Source: Prorocentrum cordatum (Eukaryota > Sar > Dinophyceae > Prorocentrales > Prorocentraceae). From it: a stretch of 64,000 nucleotides of DNA. The number at the start of each line of letters is the position of its first letter. Within the stretch, counting starts at the first letter, position 1. The notes under the pieces are model-generated. The model searched no databases and was not told the origin of the DNA. It worked only from the letters and a program-made list of their open reading frames with translations. The position numbers and the translations under genes were made by a program. Below are positions 34,651-44,384 of the stretch, one piece after another. The DNA is taken from contig CAUYUJ010001381.1 of assembly GCA_963575745.1 (NCBI GenBank), forward strand, positions 290,268 through 354,267. Reading direction: 5' to 3'.

Positions 34651-34722
34651 CCTGCTGATGGGGGGCGCAGCCGAAAGCCGCAGAAGAATGGTGACCAGTG
34701 GGGAGGTGGAGCTGCAGGGGCC
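34651..34722 (-). other. In-frame junction between RNase H frame and helicase frame
   Basis: The frame ending at TGA 34723-34725 continues open, without another stop, through a copy of the GCAGCCGAAAGCC repeat (34666-34683) into the helicase ATG at 34650. One stop codon alone divides the two. Confidence 0.7.
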
Positions 34723-36676
34723 TCAGCTGGCACGCGGATCGATCGATCGGCGACCAGCGCGGGGAGGGGGCGAGGCCGAGGGGGAAGGGGGGGAATTTTC
34801 CAGCTGGAACGCGGCAGCGGCACACTCGGACGGGTCACAGAGATTGACCTCGCGTCCGCCTTGAAATGGAAAGTGAGCTGGTCGGGCGGGGGCATCACTT
34901 GCCCATTGTATGTGAGCGCTGGCAGTGCTCGCGCCTTCCTTGCAGAGGGTGTCTGCCCAGTAGACCCCGATAGTGGCGAGGCTGTCGGCAGCCTTGTTCA
35001 GTCTCCGTCTGACCGCTTGCCAGGTGAGTACCCAGCCTGCGCTCTCGGCCTGCCCTGGGGCGTCCTCCATCTGCCGTGCAGGTTTGGCTCTGCTCCCCCA
35101 CCTCAGGGGCCCTATCCAGGCGGCCAGGGTGGTCGGTGCCTGCTACTTCAGCCATCTGCGCGCTGCTGCAGTCGGGGAGCGCAACAATGGCGACCGCCAG
35201 CACTTGAGGGGACCCAGTGGCGGGGTTGTGATGCCACAGGATGGCACCGGCGCCTGAAACGTTGGTGGCGCCCTCAATACTCCTGGCACCACCGTCGAAG
35301 GTGACTTCGTAAGGCCATTGGGTGCTGTTGGAGTCGGGGAAGGGTGAGCTACGGACTGTGGCCTCGTCACCAGGTTCAAGAATGGAGTTGGCGGTCAGGG
35401 TGATGGTGTGAGAACAGCATTCCCGACAGAAAACGGAGGTCCAGCTGGCGATGGGAGTGTCGTCGGTTCTGGGGCAGGGGAACCAACCTTGTCCTGGGGG
35501 CATCCATGCCGCCCGGGACTGTGGCGCCTGTAAGACGGCAAGCCTGCTCCCTGGGTGATGGTGTCTGGTGACTACCGGGGGCCTGCGAACCTCTCCTCCG
35601 GCCCTGGGGGCGCGTCGCTGCATGTGGGGCCTGGCAGCGCCACAGATTGTTCTTTCAGGAATGGCGCCAGGGTTGCATGTGCTGCAGGTGTGTCGCATGA
35701 CTGACCAGACCGAGGTCTCGTCTGGGTTGTCGAATCTGGGGGGTTCTTCGACCTCTTGCGCCCCGTCCCCGCTGTCCCCTTGTTGATCAAAGTCCGCGAC
35801 AACGATGCCTTGCAGGATGGGCCTGGCGGCTTCGGTGGCCTCGAGGGGAGCGGCAGTGAGGTTGACGCAGTGCCTGAAGGAAATCTGGTGGAGCAACTTC
35901 GCGAGCACGGGCTGATGCTCGCCGATGCTGGTGATGGCTTGCGCAAAGGTGTGTGCATCATCCGGGCCCCGGACGGTGCACCAGGCAAGTGCCGCGGCAG
36001 GGTACCAGTGCCATATGTGCTCGGTTTCTGCCTCGCCGAGTCCACAGAGGGGGCAGCGCCCGCATGGTCCTTCTCTGTTGGGCGGGCGCAGGTGCCCACG
36101 TGAGAGCGCGCAGGCCACAGCTTGCTCCTGAAGAGAGGGGGGTAGCAGGCAGGGTTGGAGCGTCTGCCATAGAGCGGATGCACGCGGGCCTGGGCCGATG
36201 CACCGCGCGCGCCAGGCAGCGCCATCGTCGCTGGAGGTGGCGGAGATCCACGCGCTCTTGGCCGGTGCCCCGCATGGACACATGTGCGGTCTCCTTTCGT
36301 TTTCGCCCCTCCGCCTCGCAGAGCCGGGTAGGCCGTTGCAAAGAGTGCGAATCACGTGGTGCGCTTCGGTGAAGGAAGTGCAGTGGTGTAGCAGTCTCCA
36401 CTCCTCGCCGTCGGAGGGTTGCCATCTCCCCCCATGGCAGGCGTCGACGAGCCACCTGGAGAAGTTGTGGCTGCGCATCTGCGCCCATGCGGCTGCATGG
36501 ATAGTTCTGCCGAACTGCTTGCATTCAAGGAGCTCCGGCTGGTCGCGTGCCCTGCCTAGTGCCTGTGCAGCTCTCCTCTCTGTGATCCCTGACTGGGGTG
36601 GGGCCCCAGAAGTCATTAAGGGCGCGTGCTCTTGCCGCAACCGCGCGGGCTGTGGCCGCTGGGCACCTGGGTGCAC
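34723..36676 (-). pseudogene. LINE-B zinc knuckle and RNase H
   Basis: A frame from 36676 holds the RT-distal region with CPCGAPAKSAW, then CGRCPLCGLGEAETEHIWHW (a CxxC...H knuckle usual after LINE RTs), CSTCNPG and a further Cys pair (CRECCSH). RNase H begins near 35310: VTFDGGARS (first Asp), GAGAILWHHN, then SSAQMAEVAG carrying the Glu (about 35140-35170). A frame change near 35100-35250 leads to TWQAVRRRLNKAADSLATIG (about 34975-35035), the expected Asn..Ala-Asp end of the fold. The order fits the RT upstream. Two frame changes mean this copy needs correction or is dead. Confidence 0.7.
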
Positions 36677-38518
36677 CTAGCACTTGGAAACGAATGCCCA
36701 CCAGAGTGAGAATGAAGTCGGGGACCCAGGAGGCCCCTGCCAGGCCGAGCGCGGTTCTGAGCTGGGCGCGTAGTTCGCGCTCTTGCGCGGTGTCGGGGAG
36801 GGCGCAGTGGGCCGCGTACAGGGCCAGGGGGGCGAGGTAGGCGTTCCAGGCGGCGGCAGTGCGAGAGGGGGGCATCCTGGCTAGGTGGAGGGCCATGGCT
36901 CTATCTCTCAGTTTGGGGAGGGGTCGTTCCCAGGTGCCTTTGTTAAGGGCGTCTTCTTGTCCTTTGGTGAGTCCCCCGCTTGGGGGAAGCACTTCGCCTT
37001 CAGCTGCGCGGGAGACGACAACAGCCCCGAGGTGCGGCCACTGGTTCTGCACTGAGGATCTTCCAAAGAGGGTGTGCTCTATGAGGTCACGCCACCATTC
37101 TTGATGACCTGCAGGGACAAGGGCTGTCGTGAACTTGCAGCTGCAGGGGCGCTGCAAGGTGGCGCACCAATTCGGCTGGCCTTGCCCTGTGCTTGTCTCC
37201 ACGAGGGTTCGTACGAGCTCGCTAGGAAGCCCGGAGATCAGTACGTGGTCTCCTTCGTGTTCGTAATGGACAGGTGCCTCTTCCAGCGCAGCTATCATGT
37301 CTGGGGAGTTAGCAGTCCTGATTCTTCTGCAACGGTGAGTCTCCACTAGGAGCCCGGCTGCGCGGGCGGCCCAGGGGAGGGCGACGGTTGCCCGTAGCGC
37401 CTGCTTTGTTGTGCTGAGAAGGGCGGCAAGGTCATCAACGTAAGCGGGGTCGTCTTCGCCTGTGATGGAGGCAATCGCTGCAATGAGGGGATCATGCCCC
37501 ATACTCCAGAGGAGCGGGGAAGCGGCCCCGCCCATTCCGACGGACCGTAGGAGGCGACGCTCAGGCCCCTTGTATTTGTCCCTGCATACCTGTACCCGAC
37601 GGTCTGCAACTAGGGAGTTAAGTGCTTGCAGCAGCCAGGGGGGGGGAGGGGGGGGAGCTTCCAACTTTGGAGGAGGCTTCCCACCCATTGCAGTGATATT
37701 ATCTCAAAGGCCTTGTTTTGGTCGCAGAAGATTGCTGCCGTGCACGGAGCTTCTCCGAGCGCGGCGGCTGCTTGATTAACAAACGTGTCGACAGCAGCCA
37801 TATGCTTGCCCAAGAGGGCGGCCCAGGCTGAGCCTGGCTCAGTTGGAGGTTTGGGAGGAGATCCCAGGTGCTGGGTAGCTTTAATGATGTTGGGGCCGCA
37901 CCGGCCTCCTCTTTTGGCCGCCTGGTTCGGGCTGAGGAGCGGTCTAACCGCCGGGCCCAGTAGGTCGGCAAGGGAGGCGCCAAATCGGCGGCGTATGCAG
38001 GTGGGCAGCTGAAGCGGTCTCATGTCATTGGGGGTCTCAACGCCAGCCTTTTTCCCCATCCACACGAGCAAGGCTACTGAGGGCCCCAGCACTTCCTCCA
38101 GGAGTGCTGGGTTGAGGTCGGCAGCGTGCCAAGCCTGTGCCATGAGGCAAGCAACAAATCTGGCCCCGGGGTGATATGCTTCGTATGGCACGCCATCCAC
38201 CCCGGGTGCGCTTCCGCCAGGGGTGAGGACAATGGCTGCTAATCTGCCCCAGCTTGGCTTGGGCTTGTCAGGGAAGACCAAGCCAGGTTGCTGTTCAAAG
38301 TACAGATCAAGGAGCCTCCTTGAGGAGTCCAGCAGTGGGGGGGCGGAGTGCCATATCGCGCTGCGGCTGTCCCAGAGGACGTTGTCAATCTGACAGGGCC
38401 TGTCGTGCCAGGTGCCATTGTGGTCTCGCACCCCTAGGATGGCGTGGGTTTTCTTGTAGATTTCCCTTCCCGTCCTGTAGTGGGCAGCCAAGGGTGGGCG
38501 TTCAGCTCCAGGGCCTCT
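36525..38518 (-). pseudogene. LINE-B reverse transcriptase
   Basis: RNA-directed DNA polymerase of the LINE type. The first frame (38491-37610) gives GSAPGVDGVPYEAY (fingers), MGKKAGVETPNDMRPLQLPT and AIFCDQNKAFEIISLQWVG (motif A, first catalytic Asp, about 37695-37735). At the poly-G run near 37639-37653 the frame shifts, and the next (37688-36525) gives VGMGGAASPLLWSM (motif B, about 37505-37550) and DPAYVDDLAALL (motif C, the YxDD box, about 37415-37450), then a thumb-like Leu/Arg/Ala-rich stretch. All catalytic motifs are present across the single homopolymer shift. Upstream it is in frame with the endonuclease except for a TAG at 38519-38521. Confidence 0.8.
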
Positions 38519-40050
38519 CTACGCTGGGGGCAGCCTGGCTGCTCTTCTCTGGGTGACCTCGGCGTCCCATTTTCTGAGCCACTGCGTTGCCTGGTTAGGT
38601 GCGAGGTCCTGTCCATCCCATCCGTATTCGTACAGCCAGGCTGCCAGGGCACCTACTGGACGCGTGGTCCCGTCTCTTTGGCTGGCCAAGGCCAGGAGGA
38701 TTCCGGGTGAGGCGCGGGGCTTGTGTTTTCTCCATTTCCTCCACCAGTCCTGCAGGGCAGACGAGAGGGCATGTCTCCCAAATCTCATGAGGGCAGGAAG
38801 GACGAGGGGGGTAATATTAACGCCGCGCTCTCCCTCTCCGGCGTCCGGCTGCGCGGAGGAGGGGTTGCCGACAGCGGTGTCCCCGTCGTCGTTGTCCACG
38901 TGCCAGTCGGGGAAGCCCCCCGGGCAGGCCGGTCGAACCCAGTCGATCGGTTGGAGGGGCCCGGTGAGGTTTACGGGCGGGACATCAAAGGTGAGTTCGA
39001 GGTGTGAGTAGAGCTGCCGGAGGTCAGCGTGCGCCGCGGTGGGGAGGATCCTGAGGTCAGTAGCTCTCATGGCGTTTTCTCTTCTCGCCCTTCTGGCCCC
39101 TTGCGGTTCGAGGCTGATGAGTGCGTGGTCGGAGAGTGTGAGTCTCCAAAGTGTTCGGGGCTCGTATGCTTGGATTTGTCGGACTGGACACGCCATCGTG
39201 TCGATCGGGGATTCGCTGTCCTTGTCGATCTTGGTGGGCCCATGCATGTGAATGGCTGCGGAGCCCGAGCTTGTCAGTATGTCCCTCAGCAGGGCTGAGG
39301 CCTCAACCTCGCCGTCTCTCGGTTCGTTGAGTTGCAAATTGACATCCCCACCCCAGTCGGTGTCGAGGTTCTCCCATTGCTCTGCAGCGATGGCGATTCC
39401 GGCGAGGGTGTCCTCCTTTCTGGTAGGGGGAGGTACACCGACACCATGTGGAACCTTCTTTCGTGCTGCTGAACAACTGCGGCGATGGCGCATCCCGGAA
39501 CCATAACCTGATGTTCTAGGGTGATGCCATGGGGGAGGAGGATGCCAACACCACCTGTCAGCCCACCCGTCGGCCCCAGGTAGCCGGGGGAGGCGACGAG
39601 GGCCCTGGCCGGGAACATTGTTTTCCATACCTCCGCCTCGTGTTCAGACCAGTGCGTCTCCTGGATCAGGGCAATCCGATTATTCGTCGTGACCTGGGTT
39701 AGTATGGCGTGCTTAATTTGATTCTTGGCTGCTGTGCAGCTTCGGAGATATCTGGCGGTCCAGCAGCCAATGCTGGGCAGGCTGCAGGCTGGGGCCGTGC
39801 TGAGCGCGCGCAAAACGTCGCATGAGGCTACCGCGCATTGCGTCCCAGCTGGGGTGCCTCCAGGGGTCGGTATGCTAGAGAGACCATAGGCCCCTTGGTC
39901 CGCGGACCTTGTGATGACCATGAATTTCGAGTGCGCTGTTGAGTGCGCTGCTGGCGCGTATCCAGGCCTTGGAGCGCGGCCCCGGCACCGGGAGATGCCT
40001 GGGGGGGGACCCCAGCGCCTGGTGCAGCTTGCTGGGGCCCTCGGCGGAGT
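38519..40050 (-). pseudogene. LINE-B APE endonuclease
   Basis: Target-site-nicking endonuclease of the APE family. From the frame shared with the methyltransferase: RIALIQETHW (catalytic Glu, about 39650-39680), GGLTGGVGILLPHG and HMVSVYLPLP. Near 39430 (a short G-run) the frame moves by one, then DWGGDVNLQLNEP (GDxN motif, about 39335-39360), ESPIDTMA (Asp, about 39185-39215) and LTLSDHALISL (SDH motif, about 39108-39142) follow. A linker to the RT ends in TAG at 38519. Unlike LINE-A, the Asp and His of the catalytic set are kept. Confidence 0.8.
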
Positions 40051-41430
40051 CTAGGGGCGCGTCAGCTCGGGAAAGAGTCCTTCTTCGCGTAGTAGCTGCT
40101 CTGCTAGGTCACCGGGGAGGGGGTGGTCTCTGAGCTCCGCCCAAGGGCATTGTCTTCCTGCGCACGCTCGTGCGGCTCCCCATCCCTGCGCTATCTGGGT
40201 CCCTGTAGGCGCAGGGGCGCCGGCTATGTCCGTGGCGCGCCCAGCGCTCCAGGCTCGCAGCACTGTGACGACCCTGCGCTGCAGGCTTCGAGGATCGAAG
40301 TGTATGCCGACAGCATCGTAGAGCGCCCTGCCGCCGATCCCGAGCCCGCGATAGTACCCGGCCATGCCTATCGCCTTCGGCCTTTCAGCAGCGTCAGGGG
40401 GTCTGAGTCCGTGTGTTCTGCCCTCCGTCACTGGCCATCTTCCTTCAGCTCTGACTTTGTCCTCTGCGGCGGGGTTCTCCCTTTCCCTTCCAGCCGTGGC
40501 GAGGCTCAGGCCGTCAGTGCATCCAGGGAATCGCTGTTCCGCTCCACGTTCGGCGAGAATTTGCTTGGCTCCGCGCTTCAATTCGGTCGGATTTCGGAGG
40601 AGCCATCTATATCTACTGTCTTCGTTGTATAAGAGGCACAGGAGGTGAGTTTGGTAGCTGCTCAGAAGGATGGCATCTGGGTCGCCCAGGGCGGCCCTGG
40701 ATGGAGTCCAGGTTGGGATCCTTCCGTCTGGTCTGTAAGCCCATCTTGGCTCCCAGGGACTGGGGGGGCGGGCGTAAGTTATGGCGTCGGCCGGGGGTGG
40801 GAAGTTGCCAATCCAGAGCCTCTCCCTTGGGCAGGCTACGTGGTCGCCCGCGTTCATCCTGACTGCCCATTCGGGGTCGAGGTCCCCCATGGCTGCGCTC
40901 GTGGCCTTGCGGTGGGCCAAGGGCATGGAAGCCGCGTTTTCCACTAGGACAAGGATGGTGATGTCTGGCCTTCTCTTGTTTGCCAGGTACCAGGCTGTCG
41001 GGACTGCAAAGAAGTGGGATGATTGGGCCCCTGCCAGTCCGTCCTCGCCAGCGTGCGGGCCAGCCGCCGATTGGTTGTTGCAGGGTGGTCCTGCCACTGT
41101 CAGCAGGGTGCTGCCCTGTTCCAGGGAGTCAAGATGCTTTTCCCAAGGAGTCCTGTTGTCGAGGGGGTCTCTGCGCCTGAAGAGATCCCATACGTCTTCC
41201 GCTATCTGCTTATGTGGGGGGCCTCCATCTTGCGGGTCGGGAGTCGCTGCCCATCTGCGCGCCGCAGCTTCCGCGGCCTCTCTGTTGTGCTCGGCAAAAG
41301 AGGACGTCTGGAATCAGTGGCTGGATCCTAGCTTGCTGAGAAGGTCGCCCACTGCGAGTCTGGCCATACCCCATCCGTCAAAGAGGCATGCCAGGTGGAG
41401 GGGGGTTGCGTTCGCTCGTCCCGCTGCCGG
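40051..41430 (-). pseudogene. Retroelement-borne cytosine-5 DNA methyltransferase
   Basis: Transfers a methyl group from SAM to cytosine C5. Motif I is LACLFDGWGMARLAVGDLL (about 41344-41395), the SAM-binding loop. Motif II is FAEHNREAAEAAARRW (about 41250-41300). Motif IV is TVAGPPCNNQSAAG with the catalytic Cys (about 41058-41100). Motif VI is ILVLVENAASM (ENV-like, about 40910-40960). Motif VIII and the following region are VRMNAGDHVACPRERLWIGN (about 40790-40875). A DAITYARPPSPW...PTWTPSRA target-recognition-like part follows, and a less clear C-terminus. An in-frame TGA at 41314-41316 splits motif I from motif II; upstream the frame is closed by TAA at 41431-41433. Methyltransferases inside LINEs are established for dinoflagellates. 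This copy would be inactive unless the TGA is bypassed or a sequencing error. Confidence 0.8.
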
Positions 41431-41489
41431 TTACTGCGGGTTCTCTTCGTGCTGCCCCCCCTTCCTGCTGCGTGAAGTCTATCTTTTTT

Positions 41490-43260
41490 GCGCGCTCAGC
41501 ACTCGGAAGCGCAGTCCCCAGCCCGCGCGCGCAAGAAACAGGACGCAAGTCCTCGCCCCTGCACGGGGCCTGTGCCAGAGGCACGGGAAACAGCATGAAG
41601 ACACAGATGCACGGATACAGCCAAAGCGCGAGTGCAATGATTGACGCCAGCCAGGACAGCGCGCAGCTGCGCATGGGCAGCTGATCGTCGTGCGAGCACG
41701 CGCTAGTGCGCACGCTTCCACTGGGCGAAGCGCGCACCGCTGGGCATCAGAATTGCCCCCCCCCCCCCCCCGAGGGCCGAGCGCAAGGATGCAGCCAGCG
41801 TGCAAGTGCGCTGGCTGACGCCAGCGAGGCCGAGACGCAATGCCGATGCGCAGACGCGCGCCCTCGCTTGCTCCTGCAAGACCAACCTTGCAGGACAAGC
41901 GCAGAGAGAGGCGGAAGTGTGCCACCCTGGGCGTTCCCGAGAACCTGCGCCGCAGCTGCTGGGTGGCCGGAGGCCGGCGGGCACAGGGGGGGGGCAGGGG
42001 GGGGGGGGGGGGGCGAAGAGGACGAGGTGGGCGACGAAAACAAATCAAAGTGCACATGCAATCGGAATGTGAACGGCAGCGCACGGATACAGCCAACGCG
42101 CAAATACTCTGGCTGACACCGGCGGCGGTGGCGAACAGCACGCCGCGCGTAGACGAGAAGCGCGTGAGGCCCGTAACGCTTGCCGTGCCCACGCAAGCCG
42201 CAAACGCAACATGCCCACACATTGTGCTACTCAGCTGTTAGGTGCGCGGATGCAGCCAGCATGCGGTTACACTGGCTTTTTGCACGCTCGGCGCTCGGAA
42301 GCGCAGCCCCCAGCCCGCGCGCGCAAGAAACAAGGCGCAAGTCCTCGCCCCTGCACGGGGCCCGCGCCAGAGGCACGGGAAACAGCATGAAGACGCAGAT
42401 GCGCGGATGCAGCCAAGCGCGAGGGCAATGACTGACACCGGCCAGGACAGCGCGCAGCTACGCATAGGCAGCTGATCGTCGTGCGAGCACGCGCTAGTGC
42501 GTGCGCCTCCACGGGGCGAAGCATGCGCCGCTGGGCATCATAATTGCGCCCGAGGGCCGAGCGCAAGGATGCAGCCAGCGCGCAAGTGCACTGGCTGACA
42601 CCAGCGAGGCCGAGACCCAATGCCGATGCGCGCCCTCGTTTGCTCCTGCAAGACCAACCTTGCAGGGCGAGCGCAGAGAGAGGCGGAAGTGTGCCACCCC
42701 GGGCGCTCCCGAGAACCTGCGCCGCAGCGGGGTGGCCGGAGGCCGGCGGGCACAGGAGGAGGAGGGGGGAGTGGGGGAGGGCGAAGAGGACAAGGCGGGC
42801 GACGAAGACAAATACAAGTGCATATGCAATCGGAATGTGAACGTCAGCGCACGGATACAGCCAACACGCAAATACACTGGCTGACACCGGCGGCGGTGGC
42901 GAACAGCTCGGCGCGCATGCAAGATAAGCGCGTGAGGCCCGTGGCGCTCGCCGCGCCCACACAATCCGCAAACGCCACATGCCCACGCATTGGGCTACTC
43001 TGCTGTTAGGTGCACGGATGCAGCCAGCATGCGGTTACACTGACTGACACCGGCAGAATTTGTCATTTCAAACGGGCACCGAGTCCGATGTTTTTTTTTG
43101 CATCGCCTCACACCTGTCTTAATGCACCGCACGTCGCAACATGCATGCGAAAGCTAATTGCAGAGGCGCTGTGCGTGCACGGAAACAGCCAGGGTGCAAT
43201 TACACTGGCTGACACCGGCGGGCGCGTCCGAGCATGTCAGCCTGGCCTGTCGGCGCTCCG
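41490..43260. repeat. ~790-bp direct duplication built on a recurring ~45-bp hairpin-forming motif
   Basis: Sequence from about 41491 to 42262 is repeated at about 42283-43040 (for example GGGAAACAGCATGAAGAC at 41585 and 42377, GCGAGCACGCGCTAGTGCG at 41690 and 42482). Inside both, a motif like GCACGGATGCAGCCAGC-GCAA-T-CACTGGCTGACACCGGCG occurs about nine times (near 41610, 41787, 42081, 42243, 42401, 42567, 42853, 43012 and 43176). The best copy, near 41796, pairs AGCCAGCG with CGCTGGCT across an 8-base loop. Confidence 0.8.
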
Positions 43261-43389
43261 TGCACCCCATTCGGGGTAGGACAGCGATAACTGATTGAGA
43301 GCTGTCGCAGCCCCAGTAATTCTCCGAAACTTCACTGAGGCTTGCCTTTGTAGCCCGCACGATCCTTGCCTTTGTAGCCCGCTGGTGGG

Positions 43390-44320
43390 GGTGCTTTTTT
43401 ATTCGGCGGCTCCAAGGAAGACCCCAGGGAGCGGTCACAACGTCCGGGCCACGGCGCATTGTAAATTGGCGATCCAGCCGCCACTGTAGGCAGCGGACCG
43501 CACCGTCAAGCGAGCTCGCAGTTGCACATCCTCAGTACACGTACAAAATTCGCAGGCGACGCACATAGGCGCAGCAGCGCAAAAAGGGGAGGCAGCTACG
43601 CGTGCGAGGCAGCTGAGCGTCGCCAAGGCGGCGCCAACGCAGAAAACTGGGCGAAGTGAGCGAGCAGAGACACTAGGCAGCACCCTGTATGGTGGTGGAG
43701 CCAGGGCCAAGCGCTACGTACTTACAAGCACCACGGCTGGGTGGACCACGTGGGATGCCATCAGATCAGAAAAAAAACACCGAAGTGCATCGGCGAAGGA
43801 CCACCTGCGGCTACCGCCAGCGTGCGCACACAGAAAGCGACACAACCAGCGTGGCGAAATAGCGGTGTGCAGTTGACGACAGCAACGCAGACTGCACCGC
43901 GAAAGGAGGGGCGACTACAACAGCGGGGGGCTGATCACTCACTGCGCGGCCGCACCCATAAAGCCGAGCCAGGCGTAGCCCTGTGTATGGTGACAACAGC
44001 GCCCAGTCGCTGCGACGGGGCCAGCGCGCTGCGTCGCCGAACGTGTCGTGCGGGACAGCAGGAAGCCTGGTGCCAGCGCGCTGATGTCCAGGGCTGCGTT
44101 GAGAACGACCAAGTGGCAGGCCCGACCAACCACTGCGTCGTCGCACTCGACCAAGGAGGTGGCTGAACTGAGCACCAACCAGCAATGTAAGCCACCGGTA
44201 TGTGAACGAGAAAGCCATCTCCAGCCAGTAGCCAGTGTGACACACCGTACCCGACTCACGCAGTTCGGGGGCGCTACGGTGCGTGTGTTGGCAAGGTGGT
44301 GGCCTGGGCTGCAAGTTGCG
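43390..44320. repeat. Dispersed repeat R1, right copy (about 1 kb)
   Basis: Same orientation as the left copy at 24.05-25.13 kb and collinear with it. The two enclose LINE-B and the helicase region. Shared strings are listed under the left copy. It is diverged, with indels of tens of bases. Confidence 0.75.
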
Positions 44321-44328
44321 TCATGGCT

Positions 44329-44344
44329 GGTGTGTGTGTGTGTG

Positions 44345-44381
<37 letters not shown>
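44329..44381. repeat. (TG)n microsatellite
   Basis: A near-perfect TG dinucleotide run with one CG interruption. It is absent from the left R1 copy. Confidence 0.97.

Positions 44382-44384
<3 letters not shown>

Larger units (their letters stand above)
26955..41430 (-). mobile_element. LINE-B composite: C5-methyltransferase, APE endonuclease, RT, RNase H, SF1 helicase and unknown C-terminal module
   Basis: On the minus strand 14.5 kb is coding almost end to end in the order methyltransferase (41430-40051), endonuclease (40050-38519), RT (38518-36525), Zn/RNase H (36676-34723), UPF1-like helicase (34650-30685) and an unknown module (30684-26955). Neighbouring modules are often in the same frame with only one stop between them: TAG at 40051-40053, 38519-38521, 31684-31686 and 30685-30687, and TGA at 34723-34725. 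Methyltransferase-bearing retrotransposons are known in dinoflagellates. An attached SF1 helicase is not something I know of. The helicase part may instead be a separate gene or element lying next to the LINE. Confidence 0.55.

Noticed and set aside
30685-40053. Nuclear code in which TAG is a sense codon
   Set aside because: Dinoflagellates use the standard nuclear code, and the 2,904-codon frame of LINE-C and other frames give no support. Decay or readthrough explains the TAGs better.
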